Notes under the pieces: model-generated
The model's input: only the letters and a program-made list of their open reading frames with translations
Database searches by the model: none
What the model was told of the DNA's origin: nothing
Origin: Bacteroidales bacterium
GTDB lineage: Bacteria > Bacteroidota > Bacteroidia > Bacteroidales > UBA932
Reading direction: 5' to 3'
DNA length: 64,000 nt
Assembly: GCA_017618115.1 (NCBI GenBank)
Contig: JAFZUX010000013.1
Span: 1 to 64,000, forward strand
Translations under genes and position numbers: made by a program
Part shown: positions 1-6,719 of the stretch, piece by piece
Layout of the letters: the number at the start of each line of letters is the position of its first letter
Numbering within the stretch: the stretch's first letter is position 1

Positions 1-93
1 TCCATAGTGCTCATGGATATAGTGTACACTATACCCCGCCTCAAGCATCTTCATATACTTGAGGCGATCTTCGTAAGAATGCTTTTTTCGCAT
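1..93 (-). CDS. IS3-family transposase, OrfA-type N-terminus (partial)
   Basis: The frame starts at an ATG at 93 and continues past the left edge, giving 31 residues that begin MRKKHSYEDRLKYMKMLEAG. A basic start followed by a helix-turn-helix segment (YEDRLKYMKMLEAGYSVHYI) is typical of the short OrfA protein of IS3/IS150 elements, which binds the terminal repeats and supplies the N-terminal half of the frameshifted transposase. Because only the first 31 codons are visible, whether the gene is intact or already a relic cannot be judged. Confidence 0.6.
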   Translation of the reverse strand, partial: MRKKHSYEDRLKYMKMLEAGYSVHYIHEHYG

Positions 94-100
94 AACATAA

Positions 101-130
101 CCCCGAAAGTTTTTTGTCTAACTTTCGGGG
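101..130. repeat. Perfect 10-bp inverted repeat with 10-nt loop inside the IS end
   Basis: CCCCGAAAGT (101-110) is mirrored by ACTTTCGGGG (121-130). It sits between the IS terminal repeat and the transposase ATG. No T-run follows on either strand, so it is a poor intrinsic terminator. A hairpin here could block read-through translation or transcription into the transposase; that role is inference. Confidence 0.65.
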
Positions 131-169
131 TTCATGTCAAAGCCTTCCTTTTTTTGTTGATGCTTACTC

Positions 170-877
170 TTAGAGGATGATACCAAAAGCAAAGTAGGTG
201 ATATCCGGACCGTACTCCTTCTTGAAGAGACGGTGAGGAGCAACTCTCAAGTAAAGCTTAACCTCAGGAAGACCAATGGTAAGACGGTATTCAGGTGTAA
301 ACTTCTGAGTTTTCCAACCTTTTTTCTTAATCTTTTCCTTAGAACTGCCTACTTTGTATTTTGTAACGCTCTTAGCAGAGAAGTTGTAGTTTCCAATAAC
401 ATCTAGTCCTATTTTGAGGTCATCAAGAACCTTCAGTTCATATCCTGCAGAGAGACCGAACTCATAAACATCCAGTCTTGATTTTCTCTTGCTGTGATTC
501 ATTGCATCCTCAGAAAGATTTTTAAACTCTAGCGGTACATAGTGTCCGCCCTCATTCCAAATAACATTTCTGTGGCGGGTTTTAAAGAATCTTGTTCCAA
601 AGTTTACGGCAAATCTCAGTTCTTGCTCATCTGCCGGCTTATAGGTAAGATTGACAATGTCAAAGCCGAGGTCCCAAGACTTGAAAGCCTTAAGTCCCAT
701 CTCTTTAGGAGAATCAATAGGGGAGATAGATCCAACGTAGAGGTTCTCCAGGAAGTTCACTGATACAGGCGTAGTCTTCTCATCATCTGAAAGAGGTAAT
801 ACGTTAACATCAACATCCTGAGCGCGTAATCCTGCAAATGCAAGTGCTGCTACGATAATCAAAAATAATTTTTTCAT
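170..877 (-). CDS. Secreted protein of unknown function, probably an outer-membrane beta-barrel
   Basis: 235 residues. Residues 1-20 (MKKLFLIIVAALAFAGLRAQ) are a classical signal peptide. The mature part alternates polar and hydrophobic residues in several strand-like stretches (for example GLSAGYELKVLDDLKIGLDV and YRLTIGLPEVKLYLRV) and ends YFAFGIIL, compatible with a small outer-membrane barrel. I do not recognise a named family. It is co-directional with the next gene (13 bp apart) and could share its transcript. Its 3' end faces the IS end about 30 bp away. Confidence 0.6.
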   Translation of the reverse strand: MKKLFLIIVAALAFAGLRAQDVDVNVLPLSDDEKTTPVSVNFLENLYVGSISPIDSPKEMGLKAFKSWDLGFDIVNLTYKPADEQELRFAVNFGTRFFKTRHRNVIWNEGGHYVPLEFKNLSEDAMNHSKRKSRLDVYEFGLSAGYELKVLDDLKIGLDVIGNYNFSAKSVTKYKVGSSKEKIKKKGWKTQKFTPEYRLTIGLPEVKLYLRVAPHRLFKKEYGPDITYFAFGIIL

Positions 878-890
878 AGTATAACTGTGT

Positions 891-2129
891 TTATTTTATT
901 ATTCTGAAATAGTTCTCTTTACGAGGTTTTGGAGCTCTCGGTTCACCTTCCGGATAACCAATGGCAAGTGCTCCGATTCCGATGAGACCCTCTTTTATAA
1001 GTTTCTCATCTATACCCATTTTGCGCATCAACTCTTTTCCCTCTTTAGTTGCAAACATCTCCATCTCTCTGTTAATCCAGCAGGTACCCAATCCAAGAGA
1101 GTGAGCTGCATTCATCATATTGCCCAAAACCAGTGAGCCGTCCTGAACGGAGTTTCTCCACTTCTCAGGATTCGAGCCAAACACCAGAATGATGGTAGGG
1201 GCCCCGTAGTAAGGATCTGATTTTGTTCCCAGTATCTCTGCGTTCATGCGTATGAGTTCCTTCTTAATATCCTCATTCTGAACGGCAACAATCCAGGAAT
1301 CCTGAATACCCATTCCGTTAGGAGCAAATGTTCCGGCCTGTAGAACCGCCAGAAGTTCCTCATCTTTAATCTGTTGCTTCTTGTAACTTCTGATGCTTCT
1401 TCTTGTTTTCAATGAGCTTAATACAACGTTATCCATAGCAAAATCTGTTTTTTCAAAAGTATCCAGCAGAATCTTCTCCATAATCTTAAACCCCTCAAGC
1501 GTAGGATGTACGCCGTCCTTAGCATACTCTTTAGGCATACCTCCATTCTCATCCGTAAGTGCGGAATGGTAATCTATGTAAGGAATCCCAACGCTCACAG
1601 AATACTCTTTAATCATCTTGTTGAGTTCTATAATATCCTGAGCGGGAGCAAGATCCTTTCTCCACACAAACCCTGCTGCAGGCGGAACGGAGCAGAGCAT
1701 TGGGTTGATATTGTGGAATTTGGCAATCTCTACCATGGTCTTAAGATTGCCCAGGATGTTATCCTTTGATATGATTCCGTTGTTCTGAGCAATGTCATTT
1801 GTGCCGGCCATAATTACAACAAATTGAGGATGAAGATCCAGCACATCTTTTCTGAACCTTACAATCATCTCGCTTGTGGTCTGACCGGATATACCTCTGC
1901 CCACAAAGTTGTTATCCTTAAAGAAGGTGGAATCTTTTCCCCACCAGGTCTCGGTGATGGAATCTCCCATCAGCACAGCCTTTATACGGCTCTTGTCAAC
2001 TCTTGCATTGTCCTTTTCAAAAACGTAGAACTGCGCCCAATCCTGCTTCTTTGTAACACTCTGCCCCTGAGCGGGTAAGGATGCGGTCAGCATCGCGATA
2101 GATAAAAACAGAAATGAAATCTTTCTCAT
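891..2129 (-). CDS. Exported SGNH/GDSL hydrolase fused to a nitroreductase-like domain
   Basis: 412 residues with a signal peptide (1-22, ending LPAQGQS). Residues about 45-230 form an SGNH/GDSL hydrolase: LMGDSITETW (nucleophile Ser), GRGISGQTTSEM (Gly block), GTNDIAQN (Asn block) and DGVHPTLEGF (Asp and His), so the esterase or deacetylase catalytic set looks complete. Residues about 235-412 match an FMN-dependent nitroreductase fold: SLKTRRSIRSYKKQ, FAPNGMGIQD, GLGTCWINRE and IGIGALAIGYPEGEP. I see no frameshift or stop between the halves. SGNH enzymes of this type are usually periplasmic and nitroreductases usually cytoplasmic, so the pairing behind one signal peptide is odd. Substrates are unknown. 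Confidence 0.85.
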   Translation of the reverse strand: MRKISFLFLSIAMLTASLPAQGQSVTKKQDWAQFYVFEKDNARVDKSRIKAVLMGDSITETWWGKDSTFFKDNNFVGRGISGQTTSEMIVRFRKDVLDLHPQFVVIMAGTNDIAQNNGIISKDNILGNLKTMVEIAKFHNINPMLCSVPPAAGFVWRKDLAPAQDIIELNKMIKEYSVSVGIPYIDYHSALTDENGGMPKEYAKDGVHPTLEGFKIMEKILLDTFEKTDFAMDNVVLSSLKTRRSIRSYKKQQIKDEELLAVLQAGTFAPNGMGIQDSWIVAVQNEDIKKELIRMNAEILGTKSDPYYGAPTIILVFGSNPEKWRNSVQDGSLVLGNMMNAAHSLGLGTCWINREMEMFATKEGKELMRKMGIDEKLIKEGLIGIGALAIGYPEGEPRAPKPRKENYFRIIK

Positions 2130-2161
2130 ACCACTTCAATTGTTCTGCAAGTTAAGAAAAA

Positions 2162-3613
2162 TTAAAGAATTCCCACCTCTGTAGCCTTGTGGAGCATATC
2201 CGTAACGTTCTTCACATCCATCTTGGCATAGATGTGCTGACGGTGTGTGTTGACGGTATGGACGGAGAGGAAGGCGCGTTCCGCAATCTGAGCGGCTGTA
2301 AGTCCCTCTGCACTAAGGCGTATGATTTGAATTTCACGCTGAGTGAGTCCCAAATCTGCAATCTTTCTGCTGCGTTTAATAAGGATGTCTCCCACGTATG
2401 TTGCTACATTTGAGTTGATTGACTCCGCTCTCTTGGCAAGCTGCTCACATTTCTCTCTTATTTGGTCTGCCGGAAGTTTTGATGCGGCGGTTGAGAGTGC
2501 CGCAATCTCCTCAGTCATAGCCTTTGCCGGATTTCTGAGATCTTTTGAAAGGAACTCAATCAACTCCTCCTTGGACTCATTAATCTTCTTGAGTTCCGCA
2601 TTGCGGCGTCTTATCTTGCGTATGCGGTTCATACCCAAAAGAATAAGAGCAATAGCCAGTAGCAGTGCAAGAATCAGAAGGCCTATCTGATAGCCTCTTC
2701 TCTCTATCTTTCTCTCCTTCTCCTGCACCTGGAAGCGGGTTTCCATCTCTTGCAGAGTCTCATCCTGCTTCTGCTGAATGTACTTTTGAATGTGGAAGAC
2801 ATAGTCATCGTGAGTTTCAAGGGCCTTTTCATACTCCCCGATGCGGGTATAAAGGCGCACCAGGCGGTCATCCAAACTTGAGGCGGTAAGGTGATCCGTC
2901 TCCTTTAATGCGGCAAGTTCCCTCTCAAAGTACTTTATAGCCTCATCATTCTTGTCCCCCTGTTGAAACCACCTGGAACGGAAGAGTATTCCATTGCGTA
3001 TCAGGCGTGTAAGTCCATTTTTGTCCGCTATGGCCTGCCCCTTGTCAAGCCACTTTCCGGCGGTCTCGTAAATCTCTTTGTCTATAGGATTGCTCCAACG
3101 GTTCTTGTTTATGTATAATGATGCTATAACATAGCAGGCCTCACATTGCTGCTCCTCCGCACCCACCTCCTGGGCCAGCTCCAGGGCCTCTTTTGCATAC
3201 TTCAACCCCTCGTCATTACGCCCCGTTTCCGGTGAAATCTCTGCGTATGAACAGAGTTTTGCTTTGGAAATCAGTATGCTGGAAAGGTCCTTCTTTAATC
3301 CGTTCTCTCGTGCAATACTCTCCGCCTCCAATGCCTTTGCCCAGGCATCTTCATCCCTGCTTGCCATAATATCAATTCCTACAATGGTGGAGAGCGTATT
3401 TACCTGAAGCTGAGGGTTTCCCGCAGAGAGATCCAACGCTTTAAGCGCCTTCTCCATTGCAGCATCAAAATTCTGAGAGGAGATATCTTTTGATACCTCT
3501 GCAAGAAGTTCATTTACAGCACCTTCTGCCGCAGAGTCTTTTGTTCCTGAATTACAGGAAAACAACCCCAGTGAAAGGCTTATGAAAAGTATAACACTAA
3601 TGACAGATTTCAT
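2162..3613 (-). CDS. Membrane-anchored TPR protein with C-terminal LuxR-type DNA-binding domain
   Basis: 483 residues from the ATG at 3613; a longer frame opens at a TTG (3631) and is less likely. The N-terminus is signal-like with a possible lipobox (LGLFSC). Residues about 30-290 are helical repeats of TPR type, followed by a charged coiled coil, a transmembrane helix (GLLILALLLAIALILLGM), a second coiled coil, and a LuxR/GerE helix-turn-helix at the end (LTQREIQIIRLSAEGLTAAQ, then VHTVNTHRQHIYAKM). The layout implies periplasmic sensing and cytoplasmic DNA binding, as in other Bacteroidota TPR-LuxR regulators. Ligand and targets are unknown. It lies 32 bp before the SGNH-nitroreductase gene on the same strand and may be co-transcribed with it. 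Confidence 0.85.
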   Translation of the reverse strand: MKSVISVILFISLSLGLFSCNSGTKDSAAEGAVNELLAEVSKDISSQNFDAAMEKALKALDLSAGNPQLQVNTLSTIVGIDIMASRDEDAWAKALEAESIARENGLKKDLSSILISKAKLCSYAEISPETGRNDEGLKYAKEALELAQEVGAEEQQCEACYVIASLYINKNRWSNPIDKEIYETAGKWLDKGQAIADKNGLTRLIRNGILFRSRWFQQGDKNDEAIKYFERELAALKETDHLTASSLDDRLVRLYTRIGEYEKALETHDDYVFHIQKYIQQKQDETLQEMETRFQVQEKERKIERRGYQIGLLILALLLAIALILLGMNRIRKIRRRNAELKKINESKEELIEFLSKDLRNPAKAMTEEIAALSTAASKLPADQIREKCEQLAKRAESINSNVATYVGDILIKRSRKIADLGLTQREIQIIRLSAEGLTAAQIAERAFLSVHTVNTHRQHIYAKMDVKNVTDMLHKATEVGIL

Positions 3614-3733
3614 TACAAAAATTTTAAACAAAAATGGGAAGAATCCCTTTTAAATGCAAATAAGGCTATTTTTCAGTATGGCGGACAGCCGGAAATACTG
3701 AATTCTCATTACAAAAATCTTTTGCTCTGATCA

Positions 3734-3741
3734 TAGTTTTG
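3734..3741 (+). promoter_or_regulatory. -7 promoter element for the small ORF and fimbrillin-like gene
   Basis: TAGTTTTG fits TAnnTTTG and lies 30 bp before the small ORF at 3772. No good -33 element is seen at 19-20 bp. Confidence 0.4.
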
Positions 3742-3771
3742 CACAAGCAAAACCAATTAAAACATAAGCTT

Positions 3772-3918
3772 ATGAACAAAGAAAAAAAATTGTATGAAGC
3801 CCCGTCCTTCTTCATAATGGAGGTGAAATCTGAGGGCGTCATCTGTACCAGTTCGGTTGATCCGTCCGGACTCAGTCCTGTTTTTAATGATCCTTTTGGT
3901 AGTGAACAATGGTTATAA
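3772..3918 (+). CDS. Small 48-residue protein of the kind that accompanies Bacteroidales fimbrillin genes
   Basis: ATG AAC AAA ... TGG TTA TAA encodes 48 residues starting MNKEKKLYEAPSFFIMEVKS and ending DPFGSEQWL. There is no signal peptide. The pattern is a lysine-rich start, a P-x-hydrophobic-x-x-x-E-V segment, one cysteine, then a tail rich in S, D, P and G. It resembles many short unnamed Bacteroidales proteins encoded just before surface lipoprotein genes. The next gene starts 18 bp downstream, so the two are likely one operon. Function unknown; peptide maturation or export signalling would be speculation. Confidence 0.6.
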   Translation: MNKEKKLYEAPSFFIMEVKSEGVICTSSVDPSGLSPVFNDPFGSEQWL

Positions 3919-3936
3919 TCATTAAAGAAAAGTATT

Positions 3937-4824
3937 ATGAAAAAGATATTTATCCTTATAGGCATACTCGCCGCATCAATTTCTTGTGAGAAAATGAACG
4001 AGGTTCCCGTTTCTGAACCCGAGAATACCCATCTTGAGCTTGATATCAATGTTGTAGGTGAAACTAAAGGTGTTAAGACAGCTTGGTTGAACAATGATAA
4101 AGTGTACATATTTTTTACGGGGAAGGACGGATTTTTGGAGATTAAGTACAGTAGTTCCACAGGCAAATGGACAGCTAATAGTTGGAGTACCGGTTTGGAA
4201 GCAACGATTGCAAGTACAACTTCAGGCACTCTTTCTGCTGTTTATTCTCCAATAACCAAATGTGGCGGCTCAATGAATTATACAACCAATTACCATTTTT
4301 ATGCTTATAGCGGTCTCTATCATGGTTATGTTTTGGAGCATAAAAATGTTACATATTCCATCTCCGCAGGAAAGCTCAGTGCAACAATTAATATGACTGC
4401 CCCTGTGACATATAATCAGTTTTGTCTGACAGACGGAACCACTTTCCATCACAGAGATGGAACAACGATTAATGTCAATAATTACAACGAAATTTCGAGA
4501 TATACTCTGGAGGCCGGATGCGGCCCAACAACATGGGCCAATGATCTTTTTGGTGCCAAAACGGATGGGTCCTTTTTTCATCAGACCAATGGCTTGAGTC
4601 TCACTGCCTATTTTTATGGTGGTTTATGCTTTTCCATGCCTGACCGCTCAGCAGGTTACGCAGGGTTAAAATTCACCTTGAAGGATTCTCAAACCAGTAA
4701 AACGTATGTTTACACTAACTCTTCAGTAACTATTGAATCTTGGAATTCCAAGAGTGTTCATGCGTTCAAACTTCCAGATTTAAATGCACAGGAAGGTGGC
4801 ATTTATAAATGGGTAGAGCAATAA
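3937..4824 (+). CDS. Fimbrillin-like surface lipoprotein
   Basis: 295 residues. A lipoprotein signal (MKKIFILIGILAASISC) puts the lipidated Cys at residue 17. The N-terminal mature region has the fimbrillin-type pattern TKGVKTAWLNNDKVYIFF, seen in Mfa/FimA-like proteins of Bacteroidales as 'TK..W..GD.I.VF'. The rest is beta-rich and low in charge. Such proteins are secreted as lipoproteins and some assemble into type V pili, while others stay as single surface proteins. No anchor (FimB/Mfa2-like) or tip gene is nearby, so a pilus is not shown. A strong terminator follows the stop. Confidence 0.7.
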   Translation: MKKIFILIGILAASISCEKMNEVPVSEPENTHLELDINVVGETKGVKTAWLNNDKVYIFFTGKDGFLEIKYSSSTGKWTANSWSTGLEATIASTTSGTLSAVYSPITKCGGSMNYTTNYHFYAYSGLYHGYVLEHKNVTYSISAGKLSATINMTAPVTYNQFCLTDGTTFHHRDGTTINVNNYNEISRYTLEAGCGPTTWANDLFGAKTDGSFFHQTNGLSLTAYFYGGLCFSMPDRSAGYAGLKFTLKDSQTSKTYVYTNSSVTIESWNSKSVHAFKLPDLNAQEGGIYKWVEQ

Positions 4825-4826
4825 TA

Positions 4827-4867
4827 AAAAGCCGCCGGCCCTTTAAAGAGTCGGCGGTATTTTTTTA
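4827..4867. terminator. Bidirectional intrinsic terminator
   Basis: GCCGCCGGC and TCGGCGGT arms enclose a CTTTAAAG-containing loop, with a T-run after the hairpin on the plus strand and an A-run before it (T-run on the minus strand). It ends both the fimbrillin-like gene and the convergent repeat-protein gene. Confidence 0.85.
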
Positions 4868-4884
4868 CTATCGTGAGTGGCGGG

Positions 4885-5304
4885 TTATTTCAGACTGAAG
4901 AAGAAGTATACGCCTGCCCAGGTCTTAGGGATGCCGCGAGCGGAGCCGATGGAGGCGTTGTACTTGTCTCTGACGGTTCCGTCATTGTCTATCTTACCAA
5001 TCTGAGAGTTGTATTTATCTCTGACTGTTCCGTCACTGCAAACCTTTCCTACAGCTGAATTGTACTTATCTCTGATAGTTCCGTCACTGTCAATTTTACC
5101 AATCTGAGAGTTGTTCTTGTCTCTGATAACTCCGTTAGACTCAATCTTTCCAACCTGAGAGTTATACTTGTCTCTGATGACACCGTTGGATTCAATTTTA
5201 CCTACGGCAGCACCGTACTTGTCTCTGATGGTCTGAGCGTCTGATTTTGAAGGCATAGCCACCAAAAGGAGAGCCGCTGCAAGAATTACAAATAATCTTT
5301 TCAT
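4885..5304 (-). CDS. Secreted 17-residue repeat protein (5-fold beta-flower type)
   Basis: 139 residues from the ATG at 5304. A -7 box TAACTTTG at 5332-5339 lies between this ATG and a longer upstream frame, which decides the start. Residues 1-23 are a signal peptide (ending KSDAQ). Residues about 26-124 are six units of a 17-residue repeat, consensus IRDKYNSQVGKIESNGV, the last unit incomplete. The protein ends with a hydrophobic segment, WAGVYFFFSLK. The repeat matches what I recall as the '5-fold beta-flower' family of Bacteroidota. It lies 57 bp after the radical SAM gene on the same strand but has its own promoter. Function unknown. Confidence 0.75.
   Translation of the reverse strand: MKRLFVILAAALLLVAMPSKSDAQTIRDKYGAAVGKIESNGVIRDKYNSQVGKIESNGVIRDKNNSQIGKIDSDGTIRDKYNSAVGKVCSDGTVRDKYNSQIGKIDNDGTVRDKYNASIGSARGIPKTWAGVYFFFSLK
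4933..5229 (-). repeat. 51-bp coding tandem repeats (six units)
   Basis: The units encode 17 residues each with the shared core RDKY-hydrophobic-x-x-GKI-x-x-(D/N)G. They diverge in third positions, so this is an old protein repeat rather than a fresh DNA expansion. Confidence 0.85.
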
Positions 5305-5360
5305 ATCCGTTCTGTTTTTAAATTCTTTACACAAAGTTAAGAAAAATGGGGCACCCTGTT

Positions 5361-6431
5361 TTAATTGGTTATACAATTACAAGAGAGTGGACGGAGAGTG
5401 TTGGAGTCATCTGCACTCTTCCAGTTATGCATTCCGCCGCCCAGGCAGTTTTTGAAATGCTTGCACTCTTTGCAGATTCCCTGCTTTGCCCAACATCTGT
5501 CTCTGAAGGGTTTAAAGCGGTTTTCCCAGATATCGTAGAAGTTGTCCCGGTAGATATTGCCCTGTGAGAACAGATCTCTGTCTACGTTTGGACAGGCTGA
5601 TATTCTGCCGTCTATAAGCACGGATGCTATGTTGATTCCGGCGTGGCAGAAGAAACGCACCGGTCTAACCTTCTCCTCATACTTACCCAAATAACCTTCA
5701 CAACTGAAAGATACATCTATTGTGCTGTTTGCACCCTTCTCCCTTTTGGCCTTTATAAACTCCATCAGCTCAACCTTTTCACTCTTTGTAAGGTGCAAAT
5801 CTTCCTCTTTCTTTGCCCTCCCTATAGGTATGATGGTAAAGAGTCTCCACTTATTAACGCCCAACTCTGAAAGCAACGAGTAAAGCTCTTCCAACCTCTT
5901 TACGTTTCTTTTGTTGACGCAGGTAACTACATCAAAATCAAGGCGTTTATCTGATGCTGCAACCTTTATTGCATTGAGTGCTTTGTTGAAACTCTGAGGA
6001 TTTCCTCTCATCCAGTTGTGATCTTCCTCTGTTCCGTCCAGGCTTATAGTCAGTGCTTTAAGGCCGGCATCCATCAACTTTTTGTGTATATGTTCCGTGT
6101 AGAGAAATCCGTTGGAGACCATACTCCAATAGAATCCTCTCTGCTTTAAAGCCTCTCCAACCTCCAGGATATCAGGTCTTAACAGAGGCTCACCTCCTGT
6201 AAGTACAACAATGATTCTGTTGTTGGCGTTGTTTAAAGAACTGGGAACCGTATCCAAAGCCTTAAGAAAATCTTCCAGAGGCATGTCCGGAGTGAGAGAA
6301 GAAGAAAAGCAGTCACTTCCACAGTGACGGCAACTTAGATTGCACCTTAAAGTGCACTCCCAAAAGATATAGTTTAGTTCATGAACCCTGGTTTCCAAAT
6401 TGCGGAAACGGCGAAACAGGAAAGGATTCAT
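5361..6431 (-). CDS. Radical SAM/SPASM enzyme of the rSAM/lipoprotein system
   Basis: 356 residues. Cys30, Cys34 and Cys37 form the CxxxCxxC cluster site (CNLSCRHC) for the SAM-binding 4Fe-4S centre, followed by TGGEPLLRPD and an SLDG element of the barrel. The C-terminal part (about 262-340) is a Cys-rich SPASM region (FFCHAGINIASV, ISACPNVD, CWAKQGICKECKHFKNC) for auxiliary clusters, as in peptide- and protein-modifying enzymes. Its ATG overlaps the stop of the small lipoprotein gene by one base (TAATG), so translation is probably coupled. I recall this pairing as a TIGRFAM-defined 'rSAM/lipoprotein' system limited to Bacteroidota. The lipoprotein is the obvious substrate candidate, but this is inference and the chemistry is unknown. 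Confidence 0.85.
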   Translation of the reverse strand: MNPFLFRRFRNLETRVHELNYIFWECTLRCNLSCRHCGSDCFSSSLTPDMPLEDFLKALDTVPSSLNNANNRIIVVLTGGEPLLRPDILEVGEALKQRGFYWSMVSNGFLYTEHIHKKLMDAGLKALTISLDGTEEDHNWMRGNPQSFNKALNAIKVAASDKRLDFDVVTCVNKRNVKRLEELYSLLSELGVNKWRLFTIIPIGRAKKEEDLHLTKSEKVELMEFIKAKREKGANSTIDVSFSCEGYLGKYEEKVRPVRFFCHAGINIASVLIDGRISACPNVDRDLFSQGNIYRDNFYDIWENRFKPFRDRCWAKQGICKECKHFKNCLGGGMHNWKSADDSNTLRPLSCNCITN

Positions 6432-6667
6432 TATTCAGATTCTTCTTTGCTATTGGTTATCTCCTCAGCCTCAAGCATATCTGAAGTGGCTGCAGAGTCT
6501 GCACTTTCTATCTCTGAAGCAGAAGTCTGCAGAGTGTCTGTCTGATAGGTCTCTTCATCTATACCTGGATTATAGCCCTGCGGAGTACCGTAACAAGCCT
6601 GGAAAATAAACAGAGCCGTTGTCAAAGAACAACCCTTTAAGAAATTTCTTAATACCCTGTATTTCAT
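6431..6667 (-). CDS. Small lipoprotein paired with the radical SAM enzyme
   Basis: 78 residues from the ATG at 6667. A -7 box at 6697-6704 lies inside a longer upstream frame, which decides the start. The lipoprotein signal is MKYRVLRNFLKGCSLTTALF followed by IFQAC, giving a mature N-terminus CYGTPQGYNPG. After this conserved-looking start the protein is a short acidic tail rich in S, T, E, D and A with almost no hydrophobic residues, probably disordered. The Cys-Tyr-Gly-x-Pro motif straight after lipidation matches what I recall of the lipoprotein partner in rSAM/lipoprotein systems. Candidate modification sites are the tyrosines, glycines and prolines next to the lipid anchor; nothing in the sequence proves modification. 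Confidence 0.8.
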   Translation of the reverse strand: MKYRVLRNFLKGCSLTTALFIFQACYGTPQGYNPGIDEETYQTDTLQTSASEIESADSAATSDMLEAEEITNSKEESE

Positions 6668-6696
6668 AGCGTCTTTTGTTTTCTGATTTCTCTGCC

Positions 6697-6704
6697 CAAA
6701 GTTA
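6697..6704 (-). promoter_or_regulatory. -7 element of the lipoprotein/rSAM operon
   Basis: TAACTTTG on the minus strand, 29 bp before the ATG at 6667. It separates this operon from umuC, whose stop is at 6720. Confidence 0.5.
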
Positions 6705-6719
6705 ACCATTTTCTCTTAG

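Larger units (their letters stand above)
1..139 (-). mobile_element. End of an IS3-family (IS150-like) insertion sequence, cut by the window edge
   Basis: The outer end lies near 139. Read on the minus strand from there it starts TGACATGAACCCC and runs on to GAAAGTTAGACA at about 115. A TG start followed by a GTTGGACA-like block is what I remember of IS150-group terminal repeats. A transposase start codon follows about 20 bp further in. Only one end is in the window, so element length, the second terminal repeat and the target duplication cannot be seen. The family call is inference from the transposase fragment and the end sequence. Confidence 0.6.

Noticed and set aside
101..130. Hairpin considered as terminator of the gene at 170-877
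   Set aside because: No T-run follows on the minus strand, and it lies inside the terminal region of the insertion sequence.
3666..4229. 187-codon minus-strand frame over the fimbrillin-like gene
   Set aside because: It covers the small ORF and the lipoprotein signal region, both better supported by promoter and domain evidence.
4933..5229. Regular spaced repeats considered as a CRISPR array
   Set aside because: The 51-bp units are coding, imperfect and without unique spacers; they encode a protein repeat. No CRISPR array or cas gene is in the window.
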